Origin: Protonemura montana
Lineage: Eukaryota > Arthropoda > Insecta > Plecoptera > Nemouridae
Direction of reading: 5' to 3'
DNA length: 64,000 nucleotides
Assembly (NCBI GenBank): GCA_947568835.1
Contig: OX387605.1
Span: 19,844,418 to 19,908,417, forward strand
In this document: positions 1 through 14,200 of the stretch, one piece after another
Position numbering within the stretch: position 1 is the stretch's first letter
Layout of the letters: each line of letters begins with the position of its first letter
Position numbers and translations under genes: made by a program
Notes under the pieces: generated by a model
What the model was told of the DNA's origin: nothing
What the model saw: only the letters and a program-made list of their open reading frames with translations
Databases searched by the model: none

Positions 1-2241
1 GTGCCTACCATAAAGCTCTGGTTTGTTTGGTGTCGTGACTCGATGGAGTATACCAAAAAAAAATGCGTGATTCTTCAGCTAGATTGTTTTGATACATACA
101 CATATTAATTTTGTTGAAGTAAAACACGTATCATGCAACGGTTTTGACCTTTAAATGTTCCGAATTGTACATTTTTATGCTTATAATTCATACAACGAAA
201 AGCATACAAAATTCCGTAACATGATTTACAGAAAAATCGCAGTGAAATAATTGCAATATTGATTTGTACTTAGTATTTAACAAATATTTCGTAGCCGTAA
301 ACAACACGGTACAAAAATGTAGTTCGCATCCTAGAATCCGAATAGAACCAGTGTTACAAACGTGTAGCTTAGGTGTAGTAGGCACTTGGTTTCAGGATAC
401 GATGTTGTTATTTGTACCTATCCCAGACCAGCGAAACCACAATAAAACATTGCGAATGGCGCATTGGCGATGTCGCTGTCATAGTGGATTGGTTTTAAAA
501 CGGGACTCTGTTTTATTTCGAGCAGGGAATATGAAATCGATGCCAGTCGTCGAATACATGTTTCTCATCAATTTCCCAACGAGCTTCCCCTGTTACGCTA
601 TACAACGAACGTCGATAATGACAGTATTCAACACGCACGTGTTCCCTGCGGCGACTAGATTGGTGCACGATTCGATCCGAAGGGCGATAAGACGGATAGT
701 TGACATTGATCAAGTCGCGGCTCTTTTTTTTATCTAAACAAAGACAGTTATGGAAGCAAAACAATTCGTTATACGATAACCCAATTACTGTTTCTAATTT
801 ACAACTGAGTTATCCTTGATCTCATCCTCATACTTCGAAAAATTGCTAAATAATTTATCGTTTTCTTCGGCCTAGTTTTATTAACCAATTATGACTTCTG
901 TAATTTACGTTTCATCCCCAGAGCGTAATTTATTTACCGTGTCAGGCAGCTATCAACGGAGCAACCCTTAAATACGAATGAGCTGCTCCGACATTCGTAT
1001 TACTGTAACATATTACAGAAATATATAGCGAGCTTAAATGATTATTACTGTATAACAACATCTTACGCAATTAAAGTGCCTCTCTATCTCTGGTTAGAAA
1101 GACTATTTCACAAGGTCCTGACAATAGGATGACATGGTACTGCAAACGAGGTTGGAACAAGGGTGTAATTTTGACATAAAAAGTCAGCGCGAACGAGACG
1201 GGGTCGACAAAATACCTTAATAGTTAACCATTGGCACAAATCGCAGCTTTATGTTCACCGATAGGCAAAGTATATCTGGGACCAAAATGAAGCATTTGGC
1301 TTGACTCCGGGAATTTCTCGAGTAGTCAACGAGAGTCTGCTAATTAGTACGACAAGTTTGTGGGGTCTGTAGGGGGAGGCGGCGTAAGGATTTTAACCGT
1401 GAACACGGGGGTACACACGCAATGATGCTTGTCACTACTCATTGCTTAAATGTTGTATCTAGGGTGGAAACGATATTGTACAATATAAATTGAGTAAACT
1501 ATTGTGTGTTTTTTTCATTGATTTCATACGTCCGAATTCAATTTAACTGGTACTCCAAATCTCTGTAAAAAAAACTTTATTTTTCATCCAAATATTCTAC
1601 TTGTGGCGGTGGTTTGAAAAGATATCCTGGTCTATTATACTTCATGCTTTGTGAGGAAATCGGTTGAAAATTTTATGAAGTTTATAAGGTAAAATAAGCT
1701 CAATTCTAGTTCAGGAACTAGATAGTTTATTCTATTCGATATTTTTCAAAGAGCAGTGAGCAACTCGATTTGAACATCTTTCTTCTTTTTCAAACGCAAT
1801 GTTGTACTATTCAAAGTTCAAACTATACCAACAAACTCAAACTAATAAAAGGGAACAAATGCTGGCTTTAAATTTCGCAAAAAATATAATTTCGAATAAT
1901 TCAGTCGTTTGCCATCTACGGATTGAACCGTCAAAAATGTTGGTGTGAAACTGACAGAACTGCCAACGTAAACAAATTGCAGCTCAATTGCAACACCTGT
2001 AAAAAGCTGTAGGTGCAATTTTTAAACGGATTCCATTGTGAAAAATGATGGAGTGAAATCAATTAAAAAAAGTATAACTTGAAATACCAAATTGTGTTTG
2101 ACTTTGGGAGAAATTGTTTTTATAGTGCGTTCTTTATGATATCTATTGTCAAAAATAGAGAATGGCTGTCACAAGCATCAAGTATTTTGAGTAAAAAATA
2201 ACGATTTAAATTGAAAGTCGACCCAGAAAAAAAAAGGACCC
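1..2241. other. Intergenic / upstream of synaptotagmin-14, no gene seen
   Basis: I find no homology-bearing reading frame here. A 157-codon frame at 264-737 (+) and an 83-codon frame at 513-764 (-) overlap on opposite strands in a locally GC-richer patch, but neither shows a domain, and neither joins to neighbours by plausible splicing. The last few hundred bases before 2242 should contain the promoter of the synaptotagmin gene, but I see no clear TATA box or initiator that I would defend. Confidence 0.5.
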
Positions 2242-5200
2242 ATGGCCTCGCCAGTGTCAGTGGACGTCGAGTGGAGTAACGTGGTGTTGTTGGACGACGG
2301 CGGCGTCGACGTCGGCAAGGCCGGTATCGATCGCGGTTCCGGAGTGCAGGCCATGCTCATCTGCGTGGGTGCAGGGGTGTCGCGTGGATCGCATCTACAG
2401 GTAGCTCTCATGCTGTCAGTGCCGTCCGCGCAACAACATGACCTAAACAACATGATCAAAACATGTCTAAAACAACATCAAAGCATTGCGCGTTCACACC
2501 AATATTTAGAAGTGATGGGACAAAAGGAACAACTAGTTTGTCACTGTTTAAATATGAGGTTGAAGCTTTTAAAGATTACCTCACCGTGAGGTTAGAGGCT
2601 GTTTAACAAAAACTCGTTTCAATTTTGAACTTTCGACAAAAAAACTCGACCAGTCCATGATTTGAATCTGGAATCTTTTGCTCCGTTGGCAGACGCGTTA
2701 TCCGTTGCGACACAGGGCCTCATAGTAGTGGGGTTGATAGTTAAAAACAGGAAATACGGTCAAATAACTGAAAGCGGTTATTCCTCTTGGAATTACATTT
2801 TAGCACTTATTTTTGTTCCCTAATAATGAAATTCCAGATTACTGAAGAAAATCCACAACCCCATCTCAACCACCCCTCGTAACAGTGATCAAAGTGTACA
2901 TCTATTGGCTTCTAGGTGTTTAAAAAAAAAAAATTAAGAGTAAGATACAATTGTGGACCTTGGCGCACCTAGAACTGTTCGAAAAAAAATACAGTTATCT
3001 CAAGATATCATTTTTTGATCAGGATTTGCAGTGCCTGCTGACACGTTTTTACCCGGGTCTTGGACCACCGAAAGAAAACTATTTAATGAGAAAAAATTAA
3101 TTTTAATTGACTTTCTGGGTGTTTTTACTCTGGTACGACGGTAACCCATCCAAACACAGACCCAGCACAGCATTTCTTAACTTCGTGATCTCACAAACAT
3201 GTTTTGTCATTTTTTGTCTTTAGTATTATTATCATCGGTATTATTTAAGACCAAATAAATAAGTAAAGTGGTATTTTTGCGGAAAACCAATGTGAAAGGA
3301 ATTATGGGTTACCGTTTTTTAATGAGATTTTTGACGTTTATACATATGTCATCCCATACTGCCATCCCTTTAGGATCCAAGACGGACATTGCCGAATCAC
3401 CAAAATACTGGCAAATACCAATCGAATTTATGATTTGCCTATTGAATATGGCTTTTTGTTTTTTAATTTGCCTATTGATTTTTGCCTATTGAATGGGTGA
3501 GCTGCTGAAAGCGCCAAAAAACTGACGGTTCGATACCAGCTGTTCTCGACTTCGAAGTAAATTATTAATTCAAACTAACAGGTTCTCTTTCCGCCTCAAA
3601 GGCTACGAAGGAAATAAAATGACAATATTCTGCAATTTCTTCTAGTCTTTCCACTAAAGCGTCTAGGCTGGAACCGCATTCGATGTTACCAAAGTAGAGG
3701 TAACTTTCAGATCAATATTTAGAGATGATGGGACAAGAGGGACAACTAGTTTGCCACTGTTTAAAGATGAGGATGAAGCTTTTAAGTTAAAGATTAGCCT
3801 ACCTCACCGTGAGGTTAGAGACTCTTCAAAAACACATTTCAATTTTGAACTTTCGACAAAATAATTCGACCCTGCCAGGATTCGAACCTGGAATCTTCTG
3901 CTCCGTAGGCAGACGCGTTATCCATTGCGCCACAGGGCCCATGAGTATCGGTCGGTTTTACAAAAATAGATTGACACCACTTACACCCTAAAATATCCAA
4001 CCAACAGATATTACAAAAAGAAATACCCAACCATACAACTTCGTTTATCAACCGAAGAGAGGGCAACAACCAAGGGAGGGTGAGGTGGGCGACCACCCAC
4101 CTCGCCCTCCCTTGGTTACGCCACTATTGGTGAATTAATCACTAAAAATTCTGGGTATGGAAACGAGTTATCTCAACCATGGAAAGTCGATATCGACATC
4201 GGTAGACGATATACTAGTCGATGATATCGTTAGTGGAATTAGTCGATACTCTTACCAATTCTCTAATATCCAGCGTCGAATGATAGAGTAAACTGGAAAA
4301 CAGAATTAGGTCGTGTGGCGTCCTGATTATCTCGCTTTTAAGGTAATTGGCGAGGGTGGAATTGAATTGTTTCTGGCAATTGCCGTTTTGCGGGTAATCA
4401 TCCAATTTCCTTTTCATTATTTCTCTCGGGCAATTACAAAGTTGTCTCTGACAGAATTACTTGATTACTGTGTTTGTCGTGTTGATGCTGATGTTGATGT
4501 TGCAGTGACAGAGTATTAACTGTGTAAGTTGCTGCACTGGAATTGAAACGACAGTTCTGGAGATGATTATAGAGCAGTCATAGAGCTAAAACTGCAACAG
4601 CAGAAAGAAAAATACAACATATTTGTTGGATAATTCTGACGACGCTTTAAGTTTGATCTTGACCTATAGGCCACCCTTTTTAACAACCCACTACAATTAA
4701 ATGAGAAAGACTCACAATATCAAGACATATATATCAGTCGTTGAGGTTAGCATTTACAAAGATCACTTGAGCTAAAACTAGACGCAAATTCAAGTAATCT
4801 GCGAGAAATGACGAAATAAAATTGCCTAGAAGCATCCTCCATTTTTGTCGGGGTAGTAGTTATTATCCCCCAATTTTTTTAGCGCTACGTAATGTAATAC
4901 GCCGACACTGTAGGTATATATATTACAACCACTGCGTTTATGGGTTTAGTCAGGGTTATAGCGCCAGAACGTTTACCACATGTCGGAGGCTGTAAAAAAT
5001 TCAACATTAGCGCTGTGCAAACCAACCCCTGCATGCTTTGGTTGCCTTGGGCAACTTTCAATATGAGGTCAATCAAGGTCAGACTCAGGTTTGTGGTTTG
5101 CTGGAATTACTGGCCTTTGAGTCTTATTGCGCCGAAGGAGGTTTGGGGTGCAGCCCCATTTTTTTGTGTTTAAGTTTATTTTCGAAGCAAATCGATATGT

Positions 5201-8200
5201 TTTAGTAAGAATAGCATACGATACTTAAGATAGCATCCTCGTGTGTTACATTTTTAAACACATAGCTTACTTATTAAATTTTAATTGTGTTCAAATCGGG
5301 TTTGCGAAATTTGGCGTATTTTTGTTGGTGTTTAAGTTTATTTTCGAAGCAAATCGATATGTTTTAGTAAGAATAGCATACGATACTTAAGATAGCATCC
5401 TCGTGTGTTACATTTTTAAACACATAGCTTACTTATTAAATTTTAATTGTGTTCAAATCGGGTTTGCGAAATTTGGCGTTGTTAAACACTAAAACCGAAT
5501 TGCCAGAGCCGGTGCAATTATGTAACTCTGCGCACAAACACCTTCTACATCTTGATCCACATCTTCAAGACCAGCACTTCAACCTGCCTGCGACATTGGC
5601 TACAAAAGCAATGACCCAGAACCTTACCCTGCACTCGATGCATTTCACAGTATTGGTGTTGTCGTTACTGTTGCAGTGCCCGTTGAGGCGACGGTCTTCA
5701 TCGGCGCCGTCGCTGCGTTTGTCGTACTGCTGATGGTATTCTTCCTGTACATCAACAAGAAGTGGTGCTTCTATGGCCTCGGCGGGTTCCCCTGTTGTGG
5801 AGAGCTGCTTCGTTCCAGCGGCAAGTCTGGACGGGACAAGAACTCTGGTGAGTCGAGGTTCATGGTCAGGACTAGAGATGCTACTGGAGAATATTCTCGA
5901 GAATATGAGCATATTTTTCCCATTGGCTTTAAATGTCAAAAAAAATGTTAACAAAACCAATGGAAATTACCAATATTGTAATTTCTTGTGTAGAAATATT
6001 CTTTAAACTAAAGATAAAAGTAAAAAGACTTGAAACAAAACAAAAAGCTCCGTTGGGCTAAAAGGAAAAAAAGTTTCTTACAACCTTGGTCTTAACTCAC
6101 TCTTTATTCTCTCATTCATTAGCACTTTTTCACGCTTTCACGGTTTTTTGTGCAGAATGGATGTTTCCTACAGTTAAATAAATACCTTCATCAGAGGGGA
6201 ATTGTGAAAAAGAAAAAAATCCTCGTTCTCGGGAATTTGCTCGAGAATATTCTCCACAAGAAATTGTTCGAGCATTTTGAATCCCTCGTTAGGAATTTAG
6301 GATATCCAATCATAATTTATTAACTTTATTCGTTTTACAAAGCACTGCTCTCCGTTTGAAGAGAACATAAAATGTAACATGTAATGTTTTATGGATTGAT
6401 TCCCGAAGGGCACGTTTTGTCAACAGCTAATCTGAACAGCACAGGTCACATTGTGCCAATACATTCGCAAAAGAGAAAGAGAATGATACCTATTCCTATG
6501 TTACATCAATCATTCATCTCTTGTCCCAAAGGTACAATTTATATGTTGATAATCTCTTCACATACCATTATATCATGATATCACGTATATCACGATTCAT
6601 CAATATAACATCATTTTGGGATCATATGGCTCAAAACCAAATTTCTCCAGCGGTCACCCATCCAGTAACTGTTCCAGTCCTGTGTTGCTTAACCTGTTAC
6701 TTATCATTAAACCGGCTGTCTCTGCAGGTAACTCGTACTCTTACTCTGACCCGGAGTCGAGCTCTGACAGCGAAGAGGACGTGGTGCGCCGGCTGCAGCA
6801 GACTGCACGTGCTGCACGCGCCGCGCAGGCCGCGCAGGCCGCGCAGGCCGCGCAGGGGATGCCCGATCCTGGAGTGGACCCAGGACCCTCCACCTCGACC
6901 GCCTACTACCAGCACACCACGCAAGCGCATATACGTGAGTGACAGAACCACTTACCGTATAGTAAAACCTTTATGCGAGTGCTAAAGAGAATTTAAATGG
7001 ATTTTTCATGGCCAGATTTTCGGTCTAGGAGGTCAGCATCCGAAGGGGCACCAAAAATCGATGTTTGAGTTACCCGCATATGAAAGTATGTCTAACAGAC
7101 TATCAGTCCCTGTAAGTCCGTCAATAATGAGTTCAAGATTTCGGCAATTTTTTGTTGTTGTTTTATTGACACAAAACTTGTAAATGGAAAATGTAGTTAA
7201 GATATATCTACGTTTTGAGCCAAAATGGGTGGGGGGTTTGTACCCTTTTATGCGGGGTATGCACCCAAAGCACAAGCCGCCCCCAGTGAAAATGGTCGAT
7301 GGGACACAGCCTTTTGCGACATTTACCCTAATATATAGCTATAATGTTCATATATTTAGGAAAGAATTTCTGAATGTAACCTTACATTTGTATACCTTAT
7401 ACTTCATCGTTAATTCTGAGCCTGCAAAGAGCGCGCCTTAGACGATTTACCTAGATCAATTCAACAATTCAGTAAAACCATGATCGTGTCATTTTTATCT
7501 AATTTTTTATTTTTTGCTGAGTTTTCGTATTTACCTTTAAACCCGACTGAAGTTTGAAGCTTTCACATCCCCTCTCACAAATGTCTCAAATATTGTGATC
7601 AAAATTATCCTTCCTTAGCTTTCAATTTAATCTATTATTAAAATAAAATTATTACAGACATCTCATAATCTTTTTAAACTGTTACTCAAAAACGTGCAAT
7701 CGCTCCTTCCGTAATCGGTTCAATAATTTATGGTATGATAATATCATACTTAGGTAATCGCGTGCTCGCCGGCCATAATCGAAGCACTTACTGTAATTAC
7801 AGTATGAAAATTGCAGTGCACCCTGCAGTTTAACCAAATCATATCAAATTGCCCTTCAACTGGTGCGCGTGGACTTGTAGGTGGGTTCCATATGTTGTGT
7901 AATTGAGTTTATAGGCACGTCAGAAAGAGGGCTAGTATTAATCTGTCTTAGCGAAAAATGGCCGCCAAACGTTTACTTTATTTTAAAAAATGGAGGGCGT
8001 TACTAGGTGGTTTCCCTGTCGTAGATATCTCGCAGATTACTCGCAGCTCTGATTGGTTTAAGCTGAATTAATCATTATAAATCAACGATCAATTCAACGA
8101 TTGAGACACAATCGAGTTATGAGTTATGAGTTAAAAGGGACGGCCACAAGCGCAATCGGGTGGCACCTACCGTTACCACGTATTGCCGGCTCGTTTTCTC

Positions 8201-11200
8201 AGCAGAAAGTGTAACATTACCGCTTGGTCGCTAACTATCAATGGTAGAATTCATTAGTATGACATTATTGTACCTACCTAAGAAGATACTGAAAACCTGA
8301 GAACTTCCTCACAAACAAAGTTGGGCGAGTTCGGGGAGTTCATAAACCGAGTATGTCAAATTATTTTGCGTTTGATTCCATTCAGACGCGACTCATTTTA
8401 GTAGCGACGACGGATATGTGGGGGCAAGAACGTGCGCGTTTCCCGGCCATAATAAAATATTGAAAAATACATCAAACACTGGCCGTCCAACGGACAACAT
8501 ACCCCTTCGCCCTTCCCCCCTCCAACCAACCACCAATGACAAAACACCTGGTCGCTTCTCATAAATCTGATACTTGACAAATCAGATAGATGGCAAACAA
8601 CAAAATTTTCCACGCGGCCTATAAATATCCCAGTCCACATGACGTTTGATTTAAGTTTTATCAAATTGCTTTTCGAACTCCAGGAATAGCTTCAGTCGAG
8701 TCCAATGTCAAACAATGTATTCGGCTATGTCAACAACAGGTTTGAATAATGGTGACCTTCTTTGACGCTTTACAAACACCAAACTTGCACCAAACGATCA
8801 AACGTAGATCGCACGTAGGAGTTACTGGATTGTGTGGGAGTATCACCAAATATTGCCGTCTACTTATTGCATCGACATTAAAATTACTCGAAATAATGCC
8901 TTTGAAGAAACTGAAAGACTGATTACGGGCTACAAGGAAAGTTTTAAGAAATTTCCAAAATGTAGACAGGATCAAATTACTTCACGTTGTTTTTGACAAG
9001 AAACAAAATCATGAGGGGGCAACCGGGTTTGAACCGGTGACCTCTCGATCTGCAGTCGAATGCTCTACCACTGAGCTATACCCCCACCTGTGCGATTATA
9101 AAGCAATAAGCTTACTAAGCAACTAAGCAATGAGTAACTTAGTTACTTAATAAACTTTTCTTAAAGCGTATTGATTTGTCTTTCAGTGTTTCCCAAATTG
9201 TTTAAGAGTTTATTCGGGGTACGCGATGCACTTTTCTGGAGATCATCAAATAACTACTAGAAACACTTCAGAAATGTATATTTTATTTTTATTTTAAGCA
9301 ACCTCATGAATTGTATTTCTACGTTTTCATGCACTTTCGTCACCTTAAACATACCAAATATTCCCAGCATTCCGATAGCTTGATTTCAGACGGCTGCTGC
9401 GCATGAACAAAGCGAGATCAAATGTTCGAAAAAAAAATCCCTTGGCATCCATCGTTTATTTGCTTACAGTTCTTAAATTTAAATTTGGTTAGACTCACAT
9501 TTTTTTGTGTTGATTGGACATAAAACGACCCATCTGAAATATTTTTCGACGAGGGGTACTCGATGTGACGGAAATTACTGGAAAGAATACATATTAACTG
9601 GGGGTATAGCTCAGTGGTAGAGCATTCGACTGCAGATCGAGAGGTCACCGGTTCAAACCCGGTTGCCCCCTAATGATTTTGTTTCTTGTCAAAAAAGTAT
9701 CAATTAATTTGATTCTGTCGATAGTTTGGATTTTTTTACTGTCGTTGTGGCGAGTAATAAGACTTTCTGTTTCTACAGATAAATTATTTCGTGTAATTAT
9801 TTCGTGTACCTACCTATACGTACCTGCCGAACCAGTCTTCAGTAACCTCTCATGAGCCACTTTTTGTGCAAAATACAGTCAACAAATAAATTGTATTCTA
9901 GCAAAATTTACCTTTTTTTATTTAAAAAAATCTCAGATATTTTGGAGTTAATTAAAAGATTTTAAAATAATTCTAATTGCGCCTAACAGCAAAATCATAA
10001 GGGGGCAACCGGGTTTGAACCGGTGACCTCTCGATCTGCAGTCGAATGCTCTACCACTGAGCTATACCCCCAGATGAAATTTCTGCTGTAAAATTAAGTC
10101 CAAATGCATCTGAACTCCAAGTCACTTTTCCTAAAAGCAATAATCCTTCTGACAGCTGAGCCGCCAATAAAGCTGTCACGAGCCGAGCTACCCCCAAGAA
10201 CGTGATCTACGAGAGGATAAAAAGAAGAAGACCTAGCGACACAGTGTCCTACATCTAATGAGAACTATAAAATAATGTTGACACACCAAATTGGTATCCA
10301 TGGACGGAGCGGGAAAACCATATGACAGGAAAATCTAAAAACAGGATAATCCTAGAGCGTGGTGGTGTAAGACAGGTAGGCGAGGGGGATGATGAAAAAA
10401 TCATTAGGAAGGTTTGTTTCTTTTTACTTTTTCTTTTGTTAGTGGACTGCCAGATTCAGTGAGTGTTCAATGTCTTATGCCTGGATAAGCTCCAATTTAA
10501 TCAAGCCATTAAGAAAGTCATTTTCTACCAGATAAGAATTTGTTTGCAATTTTATGAATATTTATGTGTGCCCAAATGGATCCCGAACAAACCGAACGAG
10601 TTAAGAAAATTTCCTCTCAAAAAGGTCGTACTCGGCTAGCCCACATTTCAGAATTTGGCGTCCACACCCCACGAGTTCAGGAGCGCGTTTCGTGGGATGG
10701 GGGGGGGGGGGGGGGGGGGGCAACAGACGTTGGTAAAACCCATAAAATTCCATTGCATTTCTGGGTAAAAGAAATGTTACTTGTCTTTTGCAAGATATAT
10801 TATGTCGTTATTTTATTGCATTTTATTGTTTTATACCGACATATCAAACATATATCACGGGCTACCCGGACCCTTGTAGCCTCAGGTGTGGATAAACTGA
10901 AAAATCTTACCTTTTCAGCTCTAAGTTAGAGCAACAGCCGAGATGACTGACGACTGCGGCTCGATTTCGCGCGTTTTCTTCATATTTTTGAGAGTCATAG
11001 AAGTGATCCTCACTATAGGAAATTGCTTTGCTCTGAAACAAGGCAATACTTTGCATATCAATTGAATCTAATTATGATGAAATTACTGCAATAAGATCCT
11101 AAAGTTTATTTCAACATAAGGTTGAGAGGAAATTGAGCGCCCTTGCTGGTAACCAAAATTAGCAAAAAGGTTCAGTACATTAGCCCCATAAAGGATGCGT

Positions 11201-14200
11201 CAAGTAGTAAGTAAGCCTAAATATCCAGAAAATTTGATATTTCTTAAATGGTATTTTAGCAGGTGTAAAAAATTCATTCAGTCGATATACATTTTATCCA
11301 TTTATATGATCTTTAGTTGCCTTTCTTTTTTAGATATTCCAGACTTTCTAAAAATATTCACGGACCGCACTTCTTCTCTGCCAGTTTTTATTACCATTGG
11401 AAACAATCCGTCTCCCTTCCCCCTTCCCACCAATAGCAATACAATATGGTAAGCTAGTTCCAGATTTTGCACTAAAATTTGGAGCAAATTCATATTTTCT
11501 CTATAAGACAAACCCCTTGGATCCCTTGAAACCCTTTGCTTGGATCTCTAGCTGATTCCTATGACAACATCTGATCATGCTCTCCACCTTATTTAACAGA
11601 AGTGGAGCCGCGCTCGACGACGTCCCGTTCCGGTGCTGCTCGTACCCCTGCCGACCTGGCTTCCCTGGCTGAGAAGGGCAAAGTGAACGGCGGTACAAGC
11701 GAGTCATCAAGCTGCTCCACGACCAGTGGTGACGACGACCAGGCCCTACGCCACCGGGACCGGAAGCTGCACACACTGCACGCACAGCCGAGCGACGAAG
11801 AACGTGTGCAGAGCTTGGCACAAAACGGGACGCACTACGGCCAGCGAGATGACAACCAGGATGTGAGTTGTTGGGAGGGTGATTGATACGTGTTTGTTGG
11901 AATGTCAGTTATGGTGTCCAGTAATATAGTGAGAGTGTTCTGTCTTGCATTTAGGAAGTCACAGGTTCGATTCTGGAGATGGGCTATCCTGGTTGCAGTT
12001 GTTCAGGGTAAATGCTGCGATAGCTTATTTGCCAAAGAACGTGACTGTTGTCTTGTCCCTTTTCCATACTTATTTCAGTCCCTGCTGAAATGCCAGGAGT
12101 GGCTTGGAGCTAACGGATCTTCTTCGAACAAAAAAACAAAATATGTATGGGATGGAATACAGTGCAAGGACCTTAATTTAGTAGGTATTGTGTTGGGAAG
12201 CTGAGATTCAGTTTTCACGCCACAAAATATATGTGTACCTGCAGGATCAGCAGCCCTGGAATGTGCCTATGCTCTAAATATCAACACTTTTTCTTTCAAC
12301 AAATTTTTTTTTTAATCTTTATTTTTTATTTTTGTTGATTTTAAATTGCTTCGATCACAGTAACGTGTTGATGCTCTGGCTAGATGATGAATTCAATAAT
12401 ACCAAAATTTCCAAAGTGTCATATCAATCAAATATGCCAGGAGAAAGTAAATCCTTTGCATTCATTATACCTTTCACTAATTGCTTATTATTCCTCTTGC
12501 AGTGCATTGTAGTGCTGCCCCAAGAGCAGCTGTACGACGTGACCGACCTTCAAAGCGCGTGCAGCGACCAGGAGAGCCAGGCAACCGCGCGGTGTGGACA
12601 TTTGGAGGTTGCTTTCGCGTACGATGCACCCACTCGTAAGATGACGGTTCGCGTGTTGCAAGCCAGAGACATACCTACCAAGGATCGCGGGGGATCCAGC
12701 AACTCACAGGTAAAGAACTCAATAAGAATGCGGCTTGTCACCCAATTATTGCCAAATAAATGCCAGAAATGCTTCTTAAGATGCTGTTGTATGATTGTTG
12801 ACGAAACTTGTTAATTTGTTACGTAACACAGATATAAACGAACAGAAACATTTTACATAAGGTTGTATATTTTATTTTGTCATTTTGTCATTTAACAGGT
12901 GTCTAATACAATGATAATGTTTTAAAATTTAACATCTTTGTCCTAAAGAGTAAGCAAGTTGTATTTTCTCTGATTCAGGTGCGTCTTCTGTTGCTTCCGT
13001 CGAAGAAGCAAAAGCTGAAGACGAAGATTAGACAGGGAGACAACCCACAGTTTATGGAGAGCTTCTTGTTGCATCGAGTCAACCCAGGTAATTTAAATCA
13101 TATCATTTTTGCTTAATTTTTGTTGGTCACTTTTCATTTTTGACTAAGCCAAGTTTCAGTAACACAAGTAGACTTTTTCAGGCTCAGATTAAAGATTTGA
13201 TTAGGTATTCATACTCAAAATTTAGAAATTGAGTAAGTAAAATAAAAAGGCTTGATTCTCTATTCATCAGCTGATATCGTTGTAAAAGCCAACAGCAAAA
13301 GCACTGCATTAAAAAGGGTTGAAACTGGAATGTAAAAAAATTGGCTTGAGAGAGTGAACCAATTTAGAAAGTGGCAATTTGAGCAGCTCTCAAAATTTCT
13401 TGACCATCCTTTTTATTGCGCAGAGGACGTGAACAGCATGGGAGTTCGCCTACGTCTCTACGGCTGCACTCGAATGCGACGGGAGAGGCTCATTGGAGAG
13501 ACAGTCGTTGGGTTCAGCGGGATCAACCTCGAACTGGAGACGACCACTTGGTTGCCGTTGGAACCCCGCGCCAACATGGCGGTAAGTAGCATGGTGTTGT
13601 GTGAACTTGAAGATCATTTTTAGCTAGATGGTACACGGAGGAGGAATTTGTCTGTGTAATTAGACTTCGAGTATGTAACTGGTCCATGTATCCCATAAGG
13701 TGTGACACAAGTAAAAGTAGCATCTATTGAGTTGTTGCTCAACTCTGGTATGAATTGCAGTTTTGGTAGAAATTTCGAGCACGAATTAAAGTTTTTGACC
13801 AATGGCCGATGGTTACCTATAAAAATTAATTAGTTTATTAACATATCCAACTAAACAGATATAAAATCAACACAAAAAACAGCACATGGCCAATTTAAAT
13901 TCTTATACTCTATTTTCTTGAAATTTAATTCTGTTTTTATTAATTTCCACTGTGTTTTGTTGGCCATGGTCTAGCTAAACGGGTCGGCATCAGACCTGCT
14001 GAGCCTTGCGCGAAGCGACAGCACCGGCTCTACGCACTCTATGCAACACGGAGGTGTACCCGAGCTGCTTCTGGGTCTGGCATTCAATGCCACCACAGGT
14101 CGCCTATCTGTCGAGGTCGCCAAGGGCAGCCACTTCAGGTAAACCCTCTAAATCTATCTCAGCCTTGCGATCAGTGATGCAGCGGTCAACGTAAGAATGT

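Noticed and set aside
264..764. 157-codon plus-strand frame and overlapping 83-codon minus-strand frame
   Set aside because: No domain, no sensible splice partners, no Kozak support, and both frames are open over the same bases, which usually means chance.
2178..2459. Minus-strand frame antisense to synaptotagmin exon 1
   Set aside because: Shadow of a GC-rich coding exon; its composition (Thr/Pro/Ser) comes from the complement of the real frame.
11930..12010. tRNA-like B box (cacaggttcgattctgg) in a synaptotagmin intron
   Set aside because: No A box or cloverleaf at the right distance; probably a decayed SINE fragment or chance.
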